Under the pieces are notes generated by a model that ran no database searches, was not told where the DNA came from, and saw only the letters and a list, made by a program, of their open reading frames with translations. Shown here in pieces: positions 23,073-35,227 of a stretch of DNA of 64,000 nt. A program made the translations under genes and the position numbers. The DNA is from Prionace glauca. Taxonomy: Eukaryota > Chordata > Chondrichthyes > Carcharhiniformes > Carcharhinidae. Where the stretch lies: the NCBI GenBank assembly GCA_037974335.1, contig CM075724.1:35217168-35281167 (forward strand), written 5' to 3'. Within the stretch, counting starts at the first letter, position 1. Each line of letters opens with the position of its first letter.

Positions 23073-24777
23073 AACAGAAGAACATAAGAAATAGGAGCAG
23101 GAGTAGGCCATCTAGCCCTTCGAGCCTGCCCCGCCATTCAGTAAGATCATGGCTGATCTGTCGTGGCTCAGTTCCACCTTCCCGCCCTCTCCCCATAACC
23201 CTTAATCCCCTCTCTTATCAAAAACCCATCAACCTGCGTCTTAAAAATATTTAGCGAGGCAGCCTCCACCACTTCAATGGGCAGAGAATTCCAGAGATTC
23301 ACCACCCTTTGAGTGAAGAAGTTCCTCCTCAACTCCGTTCTAAACTGCCCCCCTTTTATCTTGAGGCTGTGCCCCCTAGTCCTACTGTCTTTTTTGAGCT
23401 GTCTTTCTCTACCTCTATCCTATCCATCCCATTCATCATCTTATATGTCTCAATGAGATCTCCCCTCATTCTTCTAAACTCTAACGAGTACAAGCCCAGT
23501 TTATTCAGCCTCTCCTCATAGCTCAACCCCCTCAACTCCGGTATCAGCCTAGTAAACCTCCTCTGCACTCCCTCCAAGGCCAAAATATCTTTGCGCAGGT
23601 GCGGCGCCCAAAACTGCACACAGTACTCCAGCTGCGGCCTCACCAATGCCCTATACAGCTGCAGCAAGACCTCCCAACTTTTATATTCAATCCCCCTCCC
23701 TTTGAAGGCCAGCATCCCATTCGCCTTCCTGACCACCTGCTGCACTTGCAAGTTGGTGGTTTTTGCGACTCATGCACAAGGACCCCGAGGTCCCTCTGCA
23801 CCATTGCCTGCTGCAGTTTTTCGCCATGTAAGTAATAGTCCTTCCTACCATTCTTCCTACCAAAGTGGACCACCTCACACTTGCCAACATTAAATTCCAT
23901 TTGCCATTCCCTGGCCCATTCGCCCAGCCTATCTAGATCCTTCTGCAGACTCTCCACACCCTCCGCACAATTTGCCGTTCCCCCAATCTTGGTGTCATCA
24001 GCAAATTTCGACACCCTACACTCGGTTCCCTCCTCCAGATCATCTATGTAAATGATAAAAAGCTGAGGCCCCAGCACCGACCCCTGGGGCACTCCACTAG
24101 TCACCATCCGCCAATCCGAATAGCACCTGTTGACCCCCACTCTCTGCCTCCTATTTGACAACCAATCCTCTATCCATGCTAACACCATACCCCAACTCCA
24201 TGTCCCTCGACCTTCTGTAATAACCTCTTGTGAGGTACTTTGTCAAACGCCTTCTGAAAATTTAGAAAGACCACATCCACCGGCTCTCCTGTATCCACCG
24301 CCCTAGACACATCCTCATAGAACTCCAGTAAATTTGTCAGACATGACTTCCCTTTAATGAAACCGTGCTGCGTCTGCTCTACCAAGCAATTCCCTTCAAG
24401 ATGCCTCGCAATTTCCTCCTTAATGACAGATTCTAACATTTTACCTACCACAGACGTTAAACTAACCCCGCCTTTTGCCTGGCACCCTTCTTAAACAACG
24501 GTGTAACATTAGTCATTTTCCAATCATCCGGCACTTCCCCGGAATCCAGCGACGTCTGGAAAATAACCACCAAGGCATCCACTATCACCTCCGCCATTTC
24601 TTTCAGATCCCTCGGATGCATTCCATCCGGTCCTGGGGACTTGTCCACAATCAGTCCCTCCAGTCTGTCGAGCACCACCTCTAGTAACAGTAATGTTATT
24701 AAGACCCTCCAGTCCTACCACCTTTCCATCGCTAACACCCGGCAAATTATTCACGTCCTCCTCCGTGAAGACATTTA
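23073..24777 (-). mobile_element. CR1 LINE, reverse transcriptase region
   Basis: Pieces in several frames: [45 protein letters not shown] (intact catalytic box) and VRPQLEYCVQFWAPHLRKD. 3' tail is the TTCTTATG class (GAACATAAGAAATAGGAGCA in reverse). Frame breaks near 23750, 24180 and 24455. Same subfamily as 30762-33405, 39297-40227 and 44104-45409. Confidence 0.9.
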
Positions 24778-25560
24778 GTTTAGCTTTGGGAAGTAGTAGT
24801 AGAAAAGGTATAGAAATTAGTAATTGCATTAAAACAAAGAATATCAGGTATTCAAATGTAATCATGTAATGCGGTACAATTAATACAGATTATTATTTGA
24901 GAAGTACAGTGCGGCCCCCATTATAACATGATGGTCAGGGTCCATAAAATGTTATTGCGAGAAAAGCAGGGCTGTGCTAATTCAGGATGCTATCGTTACG
25001 TTACGGATGATCTCAGTGTCCGTCAGAGCTCTGTTTGTTTATACAATCGTTACTCACTTCATTAACTTTTACAAACCTTTTGATTGGCAGGTCCAGGCTA
25101 GTTTAAAACAGACAGTGGGGATGTTTATTTCCACAAATACTTTCATGATCCACTAACTATGAAGTACTTCCTCTTTTGAACACCTGTCTAATGTAGTTTT
25201 TTTCTAAATGAGTACCCCTTTTATCTGAACTGGGCAAAGGGGGAAGCAAGTGTTTTCTGTCCACAATTATTACTAAGGCAGATTATTTTCACTTTAGAAA
25301 TAGTTTGCAGTAACCAAAAACTTTTCAGTTCCCCGGAAAGAGCAAAACAAAAGGGTCCAATGATTCATTACGTTATATCCAAATTCGTGCTAAATTGGGG
25401 GGTTTCACTGTACAACAAGTGAAAACTTTATTTCATTAATGTGTGAATGATACTTCATTTCAAAAGATATTTCTTTGGACTTTACAAATGCATATAGTTT
25501 TATTTCCATCATTTACACTCCTGCACTCTCTCATTTCTGATGTAAATGCAATATTTACAT
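24778..25560. other. No recognised feature
   Basis: AT-rich, no convincing coding or repeat signal. Confidence 0.5.
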
Positions 25561-25866
25561 GAGGCGGCACAGTAGTTAGCACTGCTGCCTCACAGTGCCA
25601 GGGATTGGGTTCAATTCCTGGCTTGGGTCATTACCTGAGCAGAGTCTGCACATTTTCCCCATGTCTGCATGGGTTTCGTCCGGGTGCTCTGCTTTCCTCC
25701 TACAATCCAAAAGATGTGTGGTTAGGTACGTTGGCCATGCTAAATTCTCCCTCAGTGTACCTGAACAGGTGCTGGAGTGTGGCAACTATGGGAATTTCCC
25801 AGTAACTTCATTGCAGTGTTAATGTAAGCCTACTTGTGCCTAATAAATAAACTTTAAAACTTTACG
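25561..25866 (+). mobile_element. HE1-like SINE, tail type 2
   Basis: Head GAGGCGGCACAGTAGTTAGC, ends GTAAGCCTACTTGTGCCTAA then ATAAACTTTAAAACTTTA. Confidence 0.85.
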
Positions 25867-26110
25867 TTACTGATTCTTATCCAATCTTTCTCCTATCAAT
25901 AAGTTTCTAATTATTCCATCCATCTCAGTGAAACCTTCCACCATTTACACTGTTCCTGACTCTTTCATATGCCCTCTATTATCTATAATATGCCTCTCTT
26001 TCCATTACTTCCATTCTCCCTGAATCTAAGTAAATATCCAAGTATTGGACCACTTCTTTCATGTCTCTCTCAAATATTGTGTGTCTGAAATATTTACATT
26101 AATCTCCATG

Positions 26111-28868
26111 GCAGTTGTTGGTGTTGAATACTGAGACAGTTGCAGCAATGCCATTGTTGTGGGGGTCCTGGAAACCAAGATGGAAGCCATACTCTCAACT
26201 TGCGCTCAGGATGCAGACCAGCTGTGACATCCTGCCAAGCAAAGGAATTACACCATCTACATGCACATCAAGAATAGGAAACACCAGCAGCAGCAACCAA
26301 GCCTCCCCCGGTACCACAGTAGAAAACAATAACACTGCAGGGAAATCCACTGTCAAGTTGTCGGACTACGCACTTCAACCAGATGAAATCAAAGTTCTCA
26401 GCCGAGGTATCAATTTTTGCCCCACTACCAAAATAGACCCCATCTGTCTTGCAGCAGACACAAAGGAATTCATCAGGCGAGTGAGGCTGCGGGAGTTCTT
26501 CCACAAACCCCAAGAGGCAAACAATTAACTCAATAAGACAGCTAATGAACTGGAACAGCCGACAGAGAGATCCGCAGTGCAGCAACTGAAGAGGAAAGAG
26601 TCGAACTGGACTCCTCTGGAAGGCCGTTGCCCTCGACTTGACATGAATGCCCAAGTCGTCAGGAGGTGCATCAACATTAGATTCATCAACCACACTCACA
26701 AGACAGGCCCGAACATCACTCAAGGACAATGCAACGCCATCCATGCTCTCAAGATCAACTGCCACATTGTCATCAAACCAGCAGACAAAGGAGGGGCCAT
26801 CGTCATACTGAACAGAACAGATTACTGCAAAGATGTGTACCGACAACTGAACAAAGAGGAACATGACAGATAGTTCCCCGAGATCCGATCAAAGAACACA
26901 CCCATCAACTCAACACTCTGATCAATACTTTTTGATCCAGACCTTCAGAGCACCCTCCGTGCTCTCATCCCATGCACTCCCCAGGTTGGAGATCTCTACT
27001 GCCACCCGAAGATAGACAAGGCAAACACGTCCCATTGTATCAGGCAATGGGACCCTGTGCGAGAACCTCTCTGGCTACGTCGAGGGCGTCCTGAAATCTA
27101 TCGCACAGAGAAGCCCTAGCTTTTGTCGCCAAACTACGGACTTCTTACAAAACTCAGCACACATGGAGCATTTGAACCAGGGGCACTCCAACGGTCTACA
27201 CCAGCATCCCCCAAGACAATGGCATTGCTGCAACTGCCTCAGTACTCAATGCTGACAACTGGCAGTTTCCAGATGCAATCTTACAAGTCATCTGCTTCAT
27301 GCTGGACCATAATATCTTCACCTTCAACAACCAGTTCTTCATTCAGACACATGGAGCAACCACAGGGACCAAATTTGTATCTCAATATGCCAACATCTTC
27401 ATGCATAGGTTCGAACAAGACTTCTTCACCGCACAGGACTTTCAACCAATGCTATACACTAGATACATCAATGGCATTTTCTTCCTTTGGACTCTTGGTG
27501 AACAATCACTGAAACAACTATATGATGATATCAACAATTCCATCTCACCATCAGACGCACTATGCCCTACTCTTTGGAATCTGTGGCATTCTTGGACATA
27601 TGCATCTCCATCAAGAATGGTCATCTCAGCACCTCACTGCACTGTAAACCCACAGATAACCTCACAATGCTCCACTTCTCCAACTTCCACATTAAACACG
27701 TTAAAGAAGCCATTCCCTATGGACAAACCCTCTGTATACACAGGATCTGCTCAGATGAGGAGGATCGCAACAGACACCTCCAGACGCTGGAAGATGCTCT
27801 CATAAGAACAGGGTATGGCACTCAACTCATCGATCAACAGTTCTGACATGCCACAGCAAAAAAACCACACCAACCTCCTCTGAAGACAAACATGGGACAC
27901 AGTGGATGGAATAACCTTTGTCGTCCAGTACTTCCCTGGAGCGGAGAAGCTATGACATCTCCTCCAGAGCAATCAACATGTCATTGATGAAGATGAACAT
28001 CTCACCAAGGACATCCCCATACCGCCACTTCTTGCCTTCAAACAACTGCACAACCTCAAACAGACCATTGTCTGCAGCAAACTACCCAGCCTTCAGGAGA
28101 ACAGTGACCACAATACCATACAACGCTGCCACAGCAACCTCTGCAAGACGTGCAGATCATCGACACAGATGCCATCATCTCATGTGAGAACACCATCCAC
28201 CAGGTACACAGTACATACTCTTGCAACTCGGCTAACGTTGTCTACCTAATATGTGGCAGGAAAGGATATCCCAAGGCATGGTACATTGGGGAGACCATGC
28301 AGACTCTGTGACAATGGATGAATGAACACCGCTCGACAATCACCAGGCAAGGGTGTTCTCTTCCTGTTGGGGAACACTTCAGCAGTCACGGGCTTTCGGC
28401 CTCTAATCTTCGGGTAAGCATTCTCCAAGGTGGCCTTCACAACACATGACAGCGCAGAGTCACTGAGCAGAGACTGATAGCCAAGTTCTGCACACATGAG
28501 GACAGCCTCAACCAGGATCTTGGGTTCATGTCATACTATCTGTAACCCCCATGACTTGCCTGGACTTGCAAAATCTCACTAACTGTCCTGTCTGGAGACA
28601 ATACACATCTCTTTCACCTGTGCTTAATGCTCTCTCCACTCACAGTGACTGTACCTTTAAGGCTTGATTAGCTGTCAAGACTCGCATTCCAATCATTATT
28701 CTGTAAATTATATGCCCTGTTTATGAAAAGAACTCCCACTCACCTAACGAAGGAGCAGTGCTCTGAAAGCTAGTGGCGTTTGCTACCAAATAAACCTTGG
28801 ACTTTAACCTGGTGCTGTAAGACTTCTTACTGTGTTTACCCCAGCACAATGCCGGCATCTCCACATCA
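26111..28868 (+). mobile_element. Penelope-like retroelement with reverse transcriptase and GIY-YIG parts (decayed)
   Basis: Order on the plus strand: an N-terminal part with LSDYALQPDEIKVLSRGINF and AADTKEFIRR (26.3-26.5 kb); a reverse transcriptase part with VIKPADKGGAIVI (about 26.77 kb) and GTKFVSQYANIFMHRFEQDF (about 27.37 kb); then a C-terminal GIY-YIG endonuclease part with NVVYLI and WYIGET (about 28.24-28.29 kb). A 3' tail ends in TGCCGGCATCTCCACATC at about 28.86 kb. This order is that of Neptune/Poseidon-type Penelope elements. The copy is broken, with several breaks, and reads as a fossil. The left border is approximate and no target duplication was identified. Confidence 0.85.
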
Positions 28869-28954
28869 TGAAAAATGGTAGCCAGAACACTGGGAGAGCT
28901 CCCTTACTCATCTTCAAAAGGTGTCATGGAATCTTTTGTATCCGTCTGAGAGGA

Positions 28955-29094
28955 AAGATGAGACTTTAGTTTAATGTTTTACCTAATAGGTAGCACTTTT
29001 TGCAGTGCAGCATTCCTTCAGTAAATCTGTGCCAGTCTAGATTATGTGCTTAAATGGGGCTTGAACCCACAACCTCTGACTGAAGCATAAGAGT
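28955..29094 (-). mobile_element. Old tRNA-headed SINE/LINE fragment interrupted by a Penelope insertion
   Basis: GGGCTTGAACCCACAACCTC is a reversed B-box-like motif. TTGCAGTGCAGCATTCCTTC precedes it. The right side resumes at 29242 after the 135-bp insertion. Confidence 0.5.
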
Positions 29095-29229
29095 AAAAAG
29101 TCTGACAACACCAGGTTTTAGTGTTGTGAGCTTGTGAGTCTATTATCAAATAAATCGGTTGGACTAAAACCTGGTGTTGTCAGACTTTTTACTGTGTTTA
29201 CGCCAATCCAACGCCGGCATACCCACATC
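29095..29229 (+). mobile_element. 135-bp fold-back Penelope-like insertion
   Basis: Flanked by AAGCATAAGAGT at 29083-29094 and 29230-29241. The two ends carry the Penelope tail as an inverted repeat (arms about 29093-29123 and 29164-29194). It interrupts an older SINE/LINE fragment. Confidence 0.8.
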
Positions 29230-29404
29230 AAGCATAAGAGTGCATTCCTTCAGAATGCACAGCTGGTGCCTGACTCAAGATGGGAAATTATTACCAAACT
29301 TATTGGGCAATGCTATGCAATTTTGCTTAACTGCCAACATTTAATAGTCATCATGTATTTTGTGGCAGAAAAGGCTCATGACACTGCTCATTCCATAGAA
29401 AGTA

Positions 29405-29905
29405 TCCTTCCCAGATAAATCGCAGCTTGGTGTGTCTCCTGCTCTGGCCAAAACCTCAAGAAACTACAAAGGGTTGTGAACGCAAACCAACCTCCACCCA
29501 TTGACTCCATCCACACTTCCTGCCGCCTCAGAAAAGCAGCCAGCATAATCAAGGACCCCAAGCACCCCGGACAGACTCTCTTCCATGTTCTTCCACCAGG
29601 AACATAAGAACATAAGAAATAGGAGCAGAAAAAGATACAAAAGTCTGTTAACAATCATCAACTGACTCAAGAACAGTTTCCTCCCTGCTGCCATCAGACT
29701 TTTGAATGGGACTGCCATATACTAAGTTGATCTTTCTCTACATCCTTTCTATGACTGCAACACTATATTCTGCACCCTCTCCTTTCTTTGTCTCCTATCT
29801 ACCCTATGAACGGTATGTTTTGTCTGTATTACACACAAGAAACAATACTTTTCACAGTATGCCAATGCATGTGATAGTAACAAATCAAATCAAATCAAAA
29901 GTCCC
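29405..29905 (+). mobile_element. L2/Rex-like LINE 3' part with a CR1 micro-insertion
   Basis: Upstream part translates to LLLWPKPQE and QGPQAP-type C-terminal LINE words. The 3' end matches 19290-19592 and ends AATCAAATCAAATCAAAA. About 30 bases at 29602-29632 are a foreign CR1 tail. Confidence 0.65.
29602..29632 (-). mobile_element. About 30-bp CR1 3' tail micro-insertion
   Basis: GAACATAAGAACATAAGAAA then TAGGAGCAG is the exact reversed tail of the CR1 copies at 30762 and 44104. It lies between CCACCAGG and AAAAAGATAC of the L2/Rex-like LINE, which are adjacent in the usual sequence as I infer it. Confidence 0.65.
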
Positions 29906-30755
29906 TTCAAGTTTGTCTGTAGGATAAATAAATATTTTGTTTTTTAAAAGGAGAAGTTATATTCTTTTCAACGACAGAGGTAAAATAGTTGCGTTTATAT
30001 ATACTGACTTTTTGTTTGGAAAGATAACTACATAACTGATGTCAAAAGTTAAGGAGATACCAAAGCCAACCTTGATGAATTAGTTTATTCCTGTCAAGGC
30101 ATCACCAATTCAAAGCTGTTACCGTCATTATCACCGCAGGGCCAGGGAAAAGGAAACTAGCCATGGGTTTATTGCTAGCTAGTAATTGCGGTTGCAAGAT
30201 GCCTTATGTAGATTTTGTGTTCAAAATATTAGGGTTAATATCAGTGCTGACTGTTATTAAAGAATAAATTAGTGAACAACTTCTAGTGACCACACATACA
30301 CAGTTAAATCTGTCAATTAGAAAGTTGCTATATTCCCCTGTTCCTCAGAAGCTGTGCTATACTGTAACTCAGAGGCTCGGCATTGAAGCACATAAAATGT
30401 ATAAAGTTGCAATGCCTACCCAGTAGACAGCCACCAAACACACCAGAAAAAGTTTCGGATCATCCAGTTAACTGTGAGTGAATACTTAACAGCACAATAA
30501 GTCTTAATTAAAGCCAAACAGTCATTCTGATACTGAAAATATAATTTCACAAACCGACAGCCTGTTTTCCGTCCCCTGGAATCAAATTTTCGTTGACATC
30601 AGATGAACAACAACAGTAACAAATAACTTGAATTTATATAGTACTTTTAACTTCATAAGATGTCTTCAGGAACTTCACAGGACGTTTAAGAGATAAACAA
30701 GTTGTGACCCTTACCTCTGGTGCTGTCTCATTTATTATAATTGGCTGCCTTTACG
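29906..30755. other. Mostly unrecognised; short LINE-like piece at 30615-30690
   Basis: AACTTGAATTTATATAGTAC and CTTCACAGGACG recall a common shark LINE 3' region. The rest shows nothing. Confidence 0.4.
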
Positions 30756-30761
30756 CTAAGT

Positions 30762-33405
30762 ATAAGAACATAAGAACATAAGAAATAGGAGCAGGAGTAG
30801 GCCATCTGGCCCTTCGAGCCTGCCCCGCCATTCAATAAGATCATGGCTGATCTGTCGTGGCTCAGGTCCACATTCCCGCCCTCTCCCCATAACTCTTAAT
30901 CCCCTCTCTTAAACCCATCAAACCGCTTCTTGAAAATATTTAGTGAGGCAGCCTCCACCACTTCAACGGGTAGAGAATTCCAGAGATTCACCACCCTTTG
31001 AGTGAAGAAGTTCCTCCTCAACTCCGTTCTAAAACTTTATCTTGAGGCTGTGCCCCCTAGTCCTACTGTCTTTTTTGAGCGGGAAGAGTCTCTCCACCTC
31101 TATCCTATCCATCCCATTCATCATCTTATACGTCTCACTGAGATCTCCCCTCATTCTTCTAAACTCCAACGAGTACAAGCCTAGTTCATTCAGCCTCTCC
31201 TCATAGCTCAACCCCCTCAACTCCGGTATCAGCCTAGTAAACCTCCTCTGCACTCCCTCCAAGGCCAAAATATCTTTGCGCAAAGTGGACCACCTCACAC
31301 TTGCCAACATTAAATTCCATTTGCCATTTCCTGGCCCATTCACACAGCCTATCTAGATCCTTCTGCAGACTCTCCACACCCTCCGCACAATTTACCGTTC
31401 CCCCAATCTTGGTGTCATCCACAAATTTCGACACCCTACACTCGGTTCCCTCCTCCAGATCATCTATATAAATGGTAAAAAGCTGAGGCCCCAGCACCGA
31501 CCCCTGGGGCACTCCACTAGTCACCATCCGCCAATCCGAATAGCACCCGTTGACCCCCACTCTCTGCCTCCTATTTGACAACCAAACCTCTATCCACGCT
31601 AACACCCTACCCCCAACTCCAAGTCCCCTGACCTTCTGCAATAACCTCTTATGAGGTACTTTGTCAAACGCCTTCTGAAAATCCAGAAAGACCACATCCA
31701 CCGGCTCTCCTCTATCCACTGCCCTAGACACATCCTCATAGAACTCCAGTAAATTTGTCAGACACGACTTCCCTTTAATGAAACCGTGCTGCTTCTGCTC
31801 TATCAAGCAATTCCCTTCAAGATGCCTCGCAATTTCCTCTTTAATGACGGATTCTAACATTTTACCTACCACAGACGTTAAACTAACCAGCCTATAATTC
31901 CCTGCCTTTTGCCTGGCACCCTTCTTAAACAACGGCGTAACATTAGCCGTTTTCCAATCTTCCGGCACTTCCCCGGAATCCAGCGACATCTGGAAAATAA
32001 CCACCAATGCATCCACTATAACCTCCGCCATTTCTTTTAGAACCCTCGAATGCATTCCATCCGGTCCTGGGGACTTGTCCACAATCAGCCCCTCCAATCT
32101 GTCAAGCACCGCCACTCTACTAACAGTAATGTCATTAAGGCCCTCCAGTCCTACCACCTTTCCATCGCTAACACCCGGCAAATTATTCACGTCCTCCTCC
32201 GTGAAGACGGAAACAAAAAAGTTATTCAATACCTGAGCCATATCCCCATCCCCTACCACTAGGTCCCCTTTCTCATCCTCTAAAGGACCAACGTTCATCC
32301 TAGCCAGCCTCTTCCTTTTTATATATTTATAAAAACTCTTGCTATCCTTTTTTATATTAAGCGCTAGCCCAGCTTCATAGTTTCTCCTACCCTCCTTTAT
32401 CAACTTCTTTGTCAATCTTTGTTGACATTTAAACCTCTCCCAATCCTCTTCTCGCCCACTCCTCTTCGCTACTCTAAATGCCTCCGCTTTTAATTTAACA
32501 CTTTCCTTCACCTCCTTCGTTATCCATGGCTTATTACCTCTCCTCCAGTCCTTTTTGACCATCGGAATAAATTTCTGCTGAGCACCAAGAAAGATCTCCT
32601 TAAAGATCCTCCACTGCTCCTCAGCAGACCCTCCCTCCAACGCACTCCCCCAGTCCATATTCGCCAATTCTTCTCTCATCCTACCATACTCCCCTCTATT
32701 CAAACAAAGGACGTGTGTCCGGGAACCCACTTTCTCCTCCTCCATCTGCACCAGAAACTCTACCATACAATGATCACTCTCTCCAAGAGGATCCTTCACC
32801 TCAAGGTCCCTAATTCTACCCGCCTCATTACATAGCACCAGATCCAAGATAGCTCGCTCCCTCGTCGGCTCCAACACACACTGTTCGAGGAAACTATCCC
32901 GGCAGCATTCCAAGAACTCCTCCTCGAGCCCACCGTGTCCAACATGGGTCGACCAATCAATATGCAGATTGAAATCCCCCATAACTACGGCCGTCCCATT
33001 CCTGCACGCCGCACTTATTTGCGCGTTTACAGCCCGCCCCACCTCCAGATCATTATTTGGGGGCCTATAGACGACACCCACCAGCGTCTTCCTCCCTTTG
33101 CTGTTCCTAATCTCTACCCACAACGATTCCACGTTCTACTCCTTGGCTCCAATATCATCCCTTGCTACCACCTTGATGCTATCCTTAATCAGCAGAGCTA
33201 CACCCCCCCCTTTTCCCTCCCGCCAATCCTTCCAAAATACTTGATACCCTTGGACATTCAGCTCCCAGTCCCTGTCACCTTGCAGCCACGTCTCTGTCAT
33301 GGCCACCAGATCATGTCCATTTGTGTCGATCTGCGCCACCAGCTCATCCACTTTATTCCGAATGCTTCGTGCATTCAGATACAGCGCTTTCATCCCAGCC
33401 ACTTA
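30762..33405 (-). mobile_element. CR1 LINE, longest copy (endonuclease and reverse transcriptase)
   Basis: 2.6 kb. The N-terminal endonuclease part (ALYLNARSIRNKVDELVAQI, TETWL) lies at 33402-33136. After a frame change at about 33133, a 632-codon frame runs to 31234 with GDFN near residue 52, SDH near 119, [29 protein letters not shown] and FVDDTKIGG near 570. The usual FADD box is FVDD. An internal deletion of about 270 bp at 31281, relative to the sister copy at 44104, removes the region between EVVHF and the KDILALEG segment. The tail is TTCTTATG repeats. Inactive, but the protein is otherwise little decayed, so the insertion is fairly young. Confidence 0.92.
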
Positions 33406-33693
33406 TTCACTGACCAGTTTTGAAATGCAGAACTAAAGGTGTGTACTGCCCGTAATGTAGTTAAACAGGTCTTTCAGAAAATAATCAACAGATCTGACTT
33501 GTGTCAGATGGTGTATTATGATTGTTGTATGAAAAATATTCTTGCCAAACTGGTTATTCTATTTGTGTTATGCATACTTTCAGCAACAAGTCAGACCAGC
33601 TCAACAAACCTGATATACTTTGGTGGAGAATCTGACTTTCCATTTGAACATTGATTTTGATTCCCCAATATTATGTTATATTTGTTTCAGTGT

Positions 33694-33824
33694 ATATCTG
33701 TGTAATTATTCACACGTAATGGAATAATTCTAATTCTAATATCTGTGTAATTATTCACACGTAATGGAATAATTCTAATTCTAATATCTGTGTAATTATT
33801 CACACGTAATGGAATAATTCTAAT
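33694..33824 (+). repeat. 45-bp tandem repeat, 2.9 copies
   Basis: Period 45, copies starting at 33694, 33739 and 33784, identical where they overlap. Each contains GTGTAATTATTCACAC, itself near-palindromic, and GGAATAATTCTAAT. Identity implies a recent local duplication. Confidence 0.92.
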
Positions 33825-33899
33825 CAGCATTATTCAACATTGCAATTCTTTTTTTTAACTTAAAGAACTTCACTGGTTTTAAATGTATCAAGTATTCAC

Positions 33900-34682
33900 T
33901 TTCTGCTTTTCAATATGGAGAAGCGATGAAGAAGATTTTTAGGAACAGGATGTGCTCACATCTGGAAGAGAATAGGCTTATTAATGATAGCAGCAAGGCT
34001 TTGTGAAGGGGAGGTCGTATCTCACAAACTTGATTGAGTTCTTTGAGGAAGTGACAAGAAAAAATTGACCTGGACAGGACAGTGAATGTTGGACTTCAAG
34101 GTTCTTCATGGCAGGCTGGTACAGAAGGGGAAGTCATATGGGATCCAAGATGAACTGGTAAGATAGATACAAAACTGACATGGGTATAGAAAGCAGAGTG
34201 TAACAGTGGAAGGTCTGTGACTGAAGGTCTGTGACAAGCGGTGTTGTACAAGGACCAGTGTTGGGACCTCCGTTGTTTGTAATGTATAAATGATTTGCAG
34301 GGAAATGTAGGTGATCTGATTAGTAAATATGCAGATGATACAAAAACTGGGGGCAATGAGCAGGATTATCAGAGATACAGCATGATATAAATTGGCTGGA
34401 GACCTGGGCCGAAAGATGGCAGATGGAATTTAAGCTGGACCAATGTGAGATGATGCGATTAGGAAGGTCTACTATAAAGGAAAATTTACAATAAATGGTG
34501 GAGCCCTTAGAAATATTAGCATACAGAGGGATCTAGACATGCAAATCCACAGTTCCCTGAAGGTGGCAACTCAGTTGGACAAGGTGGTCGAGAAGGCGTA
34601 TAGAATGCTGGCCTTCATCGGTTGGGGCATTGAGTATAGCAATTGGAAAATCATGTTGCAGCTGTAAAAGACTTTGGTTAGG

Positions 34683-34713
<31 letters not shown>

Positions 34714-35227
34714 TGCCACAGTACCAGAAGGATGAAGATCCTTTGGAAAGGGTGCAGAAGAGATTTACCAGGATGTTGCCTGGTTTGGAGGATATGAACT
34801 ATGAAGAAAGGTTGAACAAACTTGGATTGTTTTCATTGGCACATCGGAAGATGAGGGGAGACCTGATAGAAGTTTACAAGATTATGACAGAGTCAGGTAG
34901 AGTGGATAGTCAGACTCTTTTTCCCAGTGTTGAAGAATCAACTGCTTGTGGGCATAGGTTGAAAGTGAGAGGGCAAAAGTTTAAAAGGGATGTAAGGGGC
35001 TAGGTTTTCACGCAGAATGTGGTGAATGTGCTGTCAGAGGTGGTGGTGGAAGCAGATTCTATAACAATGTTCAAGAGGCATCTGAATAGATACATGAATA
35101 GGCAGGGAATAGAGGGATATGGACCATGTAGAGGCAAGAAAATATTAGATTAGAGAGGCATCTGTGAGAGCACAGACTTGGTGAGCCAAAGGACCTGTTC
35201 CTGTGCTGTACTGTTCTTTGTTCTTCG
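33900..35227 (+). mobile_element. CR1 LINE 3' half
   Basis: A 109-codon frame (34674-35003) carries [20 protein letters not shown] and RVQKRFTRMLPGLEDMNYEE. Upstream pieces are in other frames. Ends GACCTGTTCCTGTGCTGTAC then TTCTTTGTTCTTC. Older than the TTCTTATG subfamily here. Confidence 0.87.

Noticed and set aside
26268-26864. 198-aa minus-strand frame
   Set aside because: It is antisense to the N-terminal part of the Penelope-like element and has no domain of its own.
31234-33132. The longest open frame (632 aa) as a host gene
   Set aside because: GDFN, SDH, SGVPQGS and FVDD motifs identify it as CR1 endonuclease/reverse transcriptase, and sister copies occur nearby.
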